DNA of 8,233 nt. Source: Desulfobacterales bacterium. GTDB taxonomy: Bacteria; Desulfobacterota; Desulfobacteria; Desulfobacterales; RPRI01. Positions 6,539-8,233 of this stretch are shown piece by piece. The stretch is taken from NCBI GenBank assembly GCA_030689795.1, contig JAUYEO010000328.1, positions 1 to 8,233 of the forward strand, given 5' to 3'. The notes under the pieces are model-generated. The model made no database searches. It was given only the letters and a program-made list of their open reading frames with translations, and was not told the DNA's origin. The position numbers were made by a program, and so were the translations under genes. Position 1 is the first letter of the stretch. The number at the start of each line of letters is the position of its first letter.

Positions 6539-6564
6539 TATAAAACTTAAAAAGGAAATATCTT

Positions 6565-7530
6565 ATGGACAACAGACGTACTTTTTTGAAAAAAGGATCA
6601 TTGGCGCTGCTGGCGTTTTCAACTTCAACATCTCTATTCCCGGTAAGGGTTTGTGCCGGAACGGAAATGACCGTCACCGATCCCAAAACCGCGGCTGTGA
6701 TTTGGTACAGTCAGACCGGAAACTCCGAAAGAACCGGAAGACTCATCGCGGAAACATTCAACAAAAAGGGACTGAATGTCACAGCGTCCGATTACAGGAA
6801 TTTTGACCCGGAATCTATCGGCGCCTATGATCTGATAGTCGCCGGTTCCCCTGTGTACTATTATGATGTGCCGGAAAATTTCAAACTCTGGCTCAAAAGT
6901 TTGCCCGCAATAACCGGCAAGCCCTTTGCCTCCTATGTCACTTTCGGTGGTCCCGGAGGCAACCAGCACAACACCGTCTGCACCCTGGCGGATCTGCTGG
7001 CAGAAAAAGGCGGCGTCCCGGTAGGGATAGAAACCTTCGGCAACATGTCCACCTTTGCCATTACCTGGTCGTACGGAAATGAAGCGCGTGTGCTGGAATA
7101 CAAACACCTTCCGGATGAGATAGCCTATGACCGGATGCGGGCGTATGCCGGTTTGATATTAGACCGCGTTCACCAGAGGCAGGGCATAGAAATCGATAAA
7201 GACTGCGATTTCCGGGAACTGATCAAAAATTCTCCTTCAATATGGGCGACCAAGCTTTTCATATCCAATCATACCATCGACGAATCAAAATGCATCAAGT
7301 GCGGCACATGCCTGAAAAAATGCCCGGTGGACGCCATTGATCTTGAAAAAAATCATGTGAATACGGATGCGTGCATCGCCTGCCTGGGGTGTGTCAACAA
7401 CTGCCCGGCCGGCGCCGTTCACATGGAATTCATGGGCAAAGAAGTTTACGGGTATTATGATTTTCTGGAAAAGAACCAGCTTCAGATACATCTTCCGGAA
7501 GAGTTGAGGACTCGGGTTGGAAGCCTTTAG
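6565..7530 (+). CDS. Tat-targeted flavodoxin / two-[4Fe-4S] ferredoxin fusion protein
   Basis: 321-residue predicted electron carrier. Residues 1-31 look like a twin-arginine signal: NRRTFLKK (3-10), a hydrophobic stretch GSLALLAFSTSTSLF (11-25) and a possible cleavage after VCA (29-31). The protein would thus be folded with cofactors and exported to the periplasm. A flavodoxin-like domain (about 42-205) has the FMN phosphate loop YSQTGNSERTG (48-58), the AGSPVYYYDVP stretch (93-103) and a GGPGG loop (128-132). A bacterial ferredoxin domain (about 236-288) has two full cluster motifs: Cys243, 246, 249, 253-Pro and Cys270, 273, 276, 280-Pro. Relatives without signal peptides are common in anaerobes as 'EFR1/flavodoxin family' proteins, and their partners are mostly unknown. 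AAGGA (6552-6556) lies eight bases before the ATG. It is probably controlled by the ArsR-type gene upstream. Cys30 does not form a good lipobox. Confidence 0.9.
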   Translation: MDNRRTFLKKGSLALLAFSTSTSLFPVRVCAGTEMTVTDPKTAAVIWYSQTGNSERTGRLIAETFNKKGLNVTASDYRNFDPESIGAYDLIVAGSPVYYYDVPENFKLWLKSLPAITGKPFASYVTFGGPGGNQHNTVCTLADLLAEKGGVPVGIETFGNMSTFAITWSYGNEARVLEYKHLPDEIAYDRMRAYAGLILDRVHQRQGIEIDKDCDFRELIKNSPSIWATKLFISNHTIDESKCIKCGTCLKKCPVDAIDLEKNHVNTDACIACLGCVNNCPAGAVHMEFMGKEVYGYYDFLEKNQLQIHLPEELRTRVGSL

Positions 7531-7723
7531 CCGTTTCAGCAATCAATTTATGTTAACAGCTAAGCTACAAACCCTACACCGATCCCCCGGCAACTGATTT
7601 GATGCAACACACTCGGAGTGTCTAATCTTGGGATATTCCGGAATTCTCATATTGAACATTAATCGCCAGGCACTTTCAGCACGAACGTCTCGTATTCGCC
7701 CCATAAAGCAATCGGATTATAAA

Positions 7724-7885
7724 CTACAAATATAAAGGGGGTTCCCGATATCCATTCTTCAAAATGCTTTGCCTTAATGTTTCGGATTTTAGCAAACTTT
7801 GGCCGATGAGTTCTTCTATTTTATTGCATATGGTGAGTTTGCTTTCTAATTCTTGGACGATTTGGACATCGTGTCGCAAATATAG
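7724..7885 (-). pseudogene. Remnant of a type I restriction specificity subunit (HsdS), C-terminal coiled coil
   Basis: Reading the minus strand from 7885 to the TAG at 7724-7726 gives a 53-codon open stretch with no start codon. Its core QIVQELESKLTICNKIEE followed by a segment ending LRQSILK is the classic C-terminal conserved helix of HsdS. In intact proteins it reads roughly Q.RIV.EIESRLSVCDKIEE...SL..AEALRQSILKKAF. The match runs from about 7864 down to 7757. After SILK the sequence departs from the usual KAFEGKL ending (NGYREPPLYL then stop). Upstream an in-frame TAA (7886-7888) cuts it off, and no target-recognition domain is visible in any frame up to the window edge. HsdS normally gives sequence specificity to the HsdRMS restriction-modification complex; this piece cannot do so. 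It shows that a type I system once stood here or that its end was carried in by rearrangement. Confidence 0.68.
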
Positions 7886-7958
7886 TTAACAATGAATTTT
7901 TGGCGCGTGAATGCAACAATAACCTCAATTGTCTTGTTGGGCCAATTCGTTCAGTGTG

Positions 7959-8231
7959 TCAAGTGCTGACCTCCAAGAGTTCACACAACACGACTCTAAC
8001 GAAATCCCTAATTCTGATTACTTCTGCCTTTTGTGTTGGGGTATGCGTAGAAACATTGGATCTTGTGTATACAGAGCGCACAAACGTACCGACAGCTGAA
8101 TCCACGGACTCCGTCGCGGCTTCTGCGGGAGCACTGAGCGCTTTTGTAACGCCTCTTTTATGCAGTACGAAGCGTACCTTCTGCTTCATAGTGGGACCAT
8201 TGGTGTCAGGTGATTGCTTGAAACCAGGCAT
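7959..8231 (-). CDS. Unrecognised partial ORF at the window edge
   Basis: At least 90 codons open on the minus strand, ending at TGA (7959-7961). The first Met falls two bases from the window end, so the frame may continue beyond it. The sequence is moderately basic, with no signal peptide, membrane segment or motif that I recognise; it ends RIRDFVRVVLCELLEVST. A plus-strand frame across the same bases is also open, from 7837 to the edge (about 132 codons, no ATG). So open length alone does not show which strand, if either, codes. No ribosome site is visible before the internal Met15. The adjoining decayed HsdS piece suggests this may also be eroded or mobile-element-derived DNA. Treat it as a doubtful hypothetical. 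Confidence 0.28.
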   Translation of the reverse strand: MPGFKQSPDTNGPTMKQKVRFVLHKRGVTKALSAPAEAATESVDSAVGTFVRSVYTRSNVSTHTPTQKAEVIRIRDFVRVVLCELLEVST

Positions 8232-8233
8232 CG

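Larger units (their letters stand above)
7531..8233. other. Right-end region without an intact recognised gene
   Basis: About 700 bases follow the flavodoxin/ferredoxin gene. It contains a decayed HsdS fragment (7724-7885, minus) and an unrecognised minus-strand ORF reaching the window edge (7959-8231). Two small palindromes lie before them: ACACTC-G-GAGTGT (7609-7621) and ATTCCGGAAT (7635-7644). A second minus-strand frame is open for roughly 54 codons (about 7659-7820, ending at a TAA at 7659-7661). It overlaps the HsdS fragment and encodes HFEEWISGTPFIF near its middle, which I do not recognise. No tRNA, complete mobile-element gene or clear terminator was found. Confidence 0.6.

Noticed and set aside
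6634..7107. Minus-strand ORF of 157 codons inside the flavodoxin/ferredoxin gene
   Set aside because: It is antisense to the FMN-binding domain with its intact motifs; no family is recognisable.

Overview
The window looks like a chromosomal stretch of an anaerobic Gram-negative bacterium. The best guess is a Desulfobacterota-type (delta-proteobacterial) genome. That guess rests on the Tat-targeted flavodoxin/ferredoxin fusion, the style of PolA, and two kinds of large non-coding palindromic elements between genes. Lineage is an inference; no marker here proves it.

Left part, plus strand (124-1882): rsmE (16S rRNA U1498 methyltransferase), a roughly 144-bp imperfect palindrome filling most of the next gap, tRNA-Phe(GAA) starting five bases after it, a strong intrinsic terminator, then plsY (acyl-phosphate:glycerol-3-phosphate acyltransferase). 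A second inverted-repeat element (1887-2019) with 10-bp-periodic arms lies between plsY and polA, which converge on it.

Middle part, minus strand (5935 down to 2046): four tightly packed genes in the order Phd/YefM antitoxin, RelE/ParE toxin, HD-domain phosphohydrolase, polA. The first three junctions read GTGA (antitoxin/toxin), ATGA (toxin/HD) and a 13-nt gap (HD/polA). This indicates one operon in which an apparently intact toxin-antitoxin module lies upstream of, and is coupled to, DNA polymerase I. PolA carries all three activities and starts at TTG.

Right part, plus strand (6094-7530): an ArsR/SmtB regulator with a good sigma-70-type promoter, followed by a predicted Tat-exported protein that joins a flavodoxin domain to a two-[4Fe-4S] ferredoxin domain. 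Nearly identical operator-like sequences precede both genes, suggesting a small self-contained redox or metal-responsive unit.

Right end (7531-8233): no intact gene is recognised. It holds a decayed minus-strand piece of a type I restriction specificity subunit (HsdS C-terminal coiled coil), a second unexplained overlapping frame, and an unrecognised minus-strand ORF running into the window edge. It reads as the eroded margin of a former restriction-modification or mobile region.
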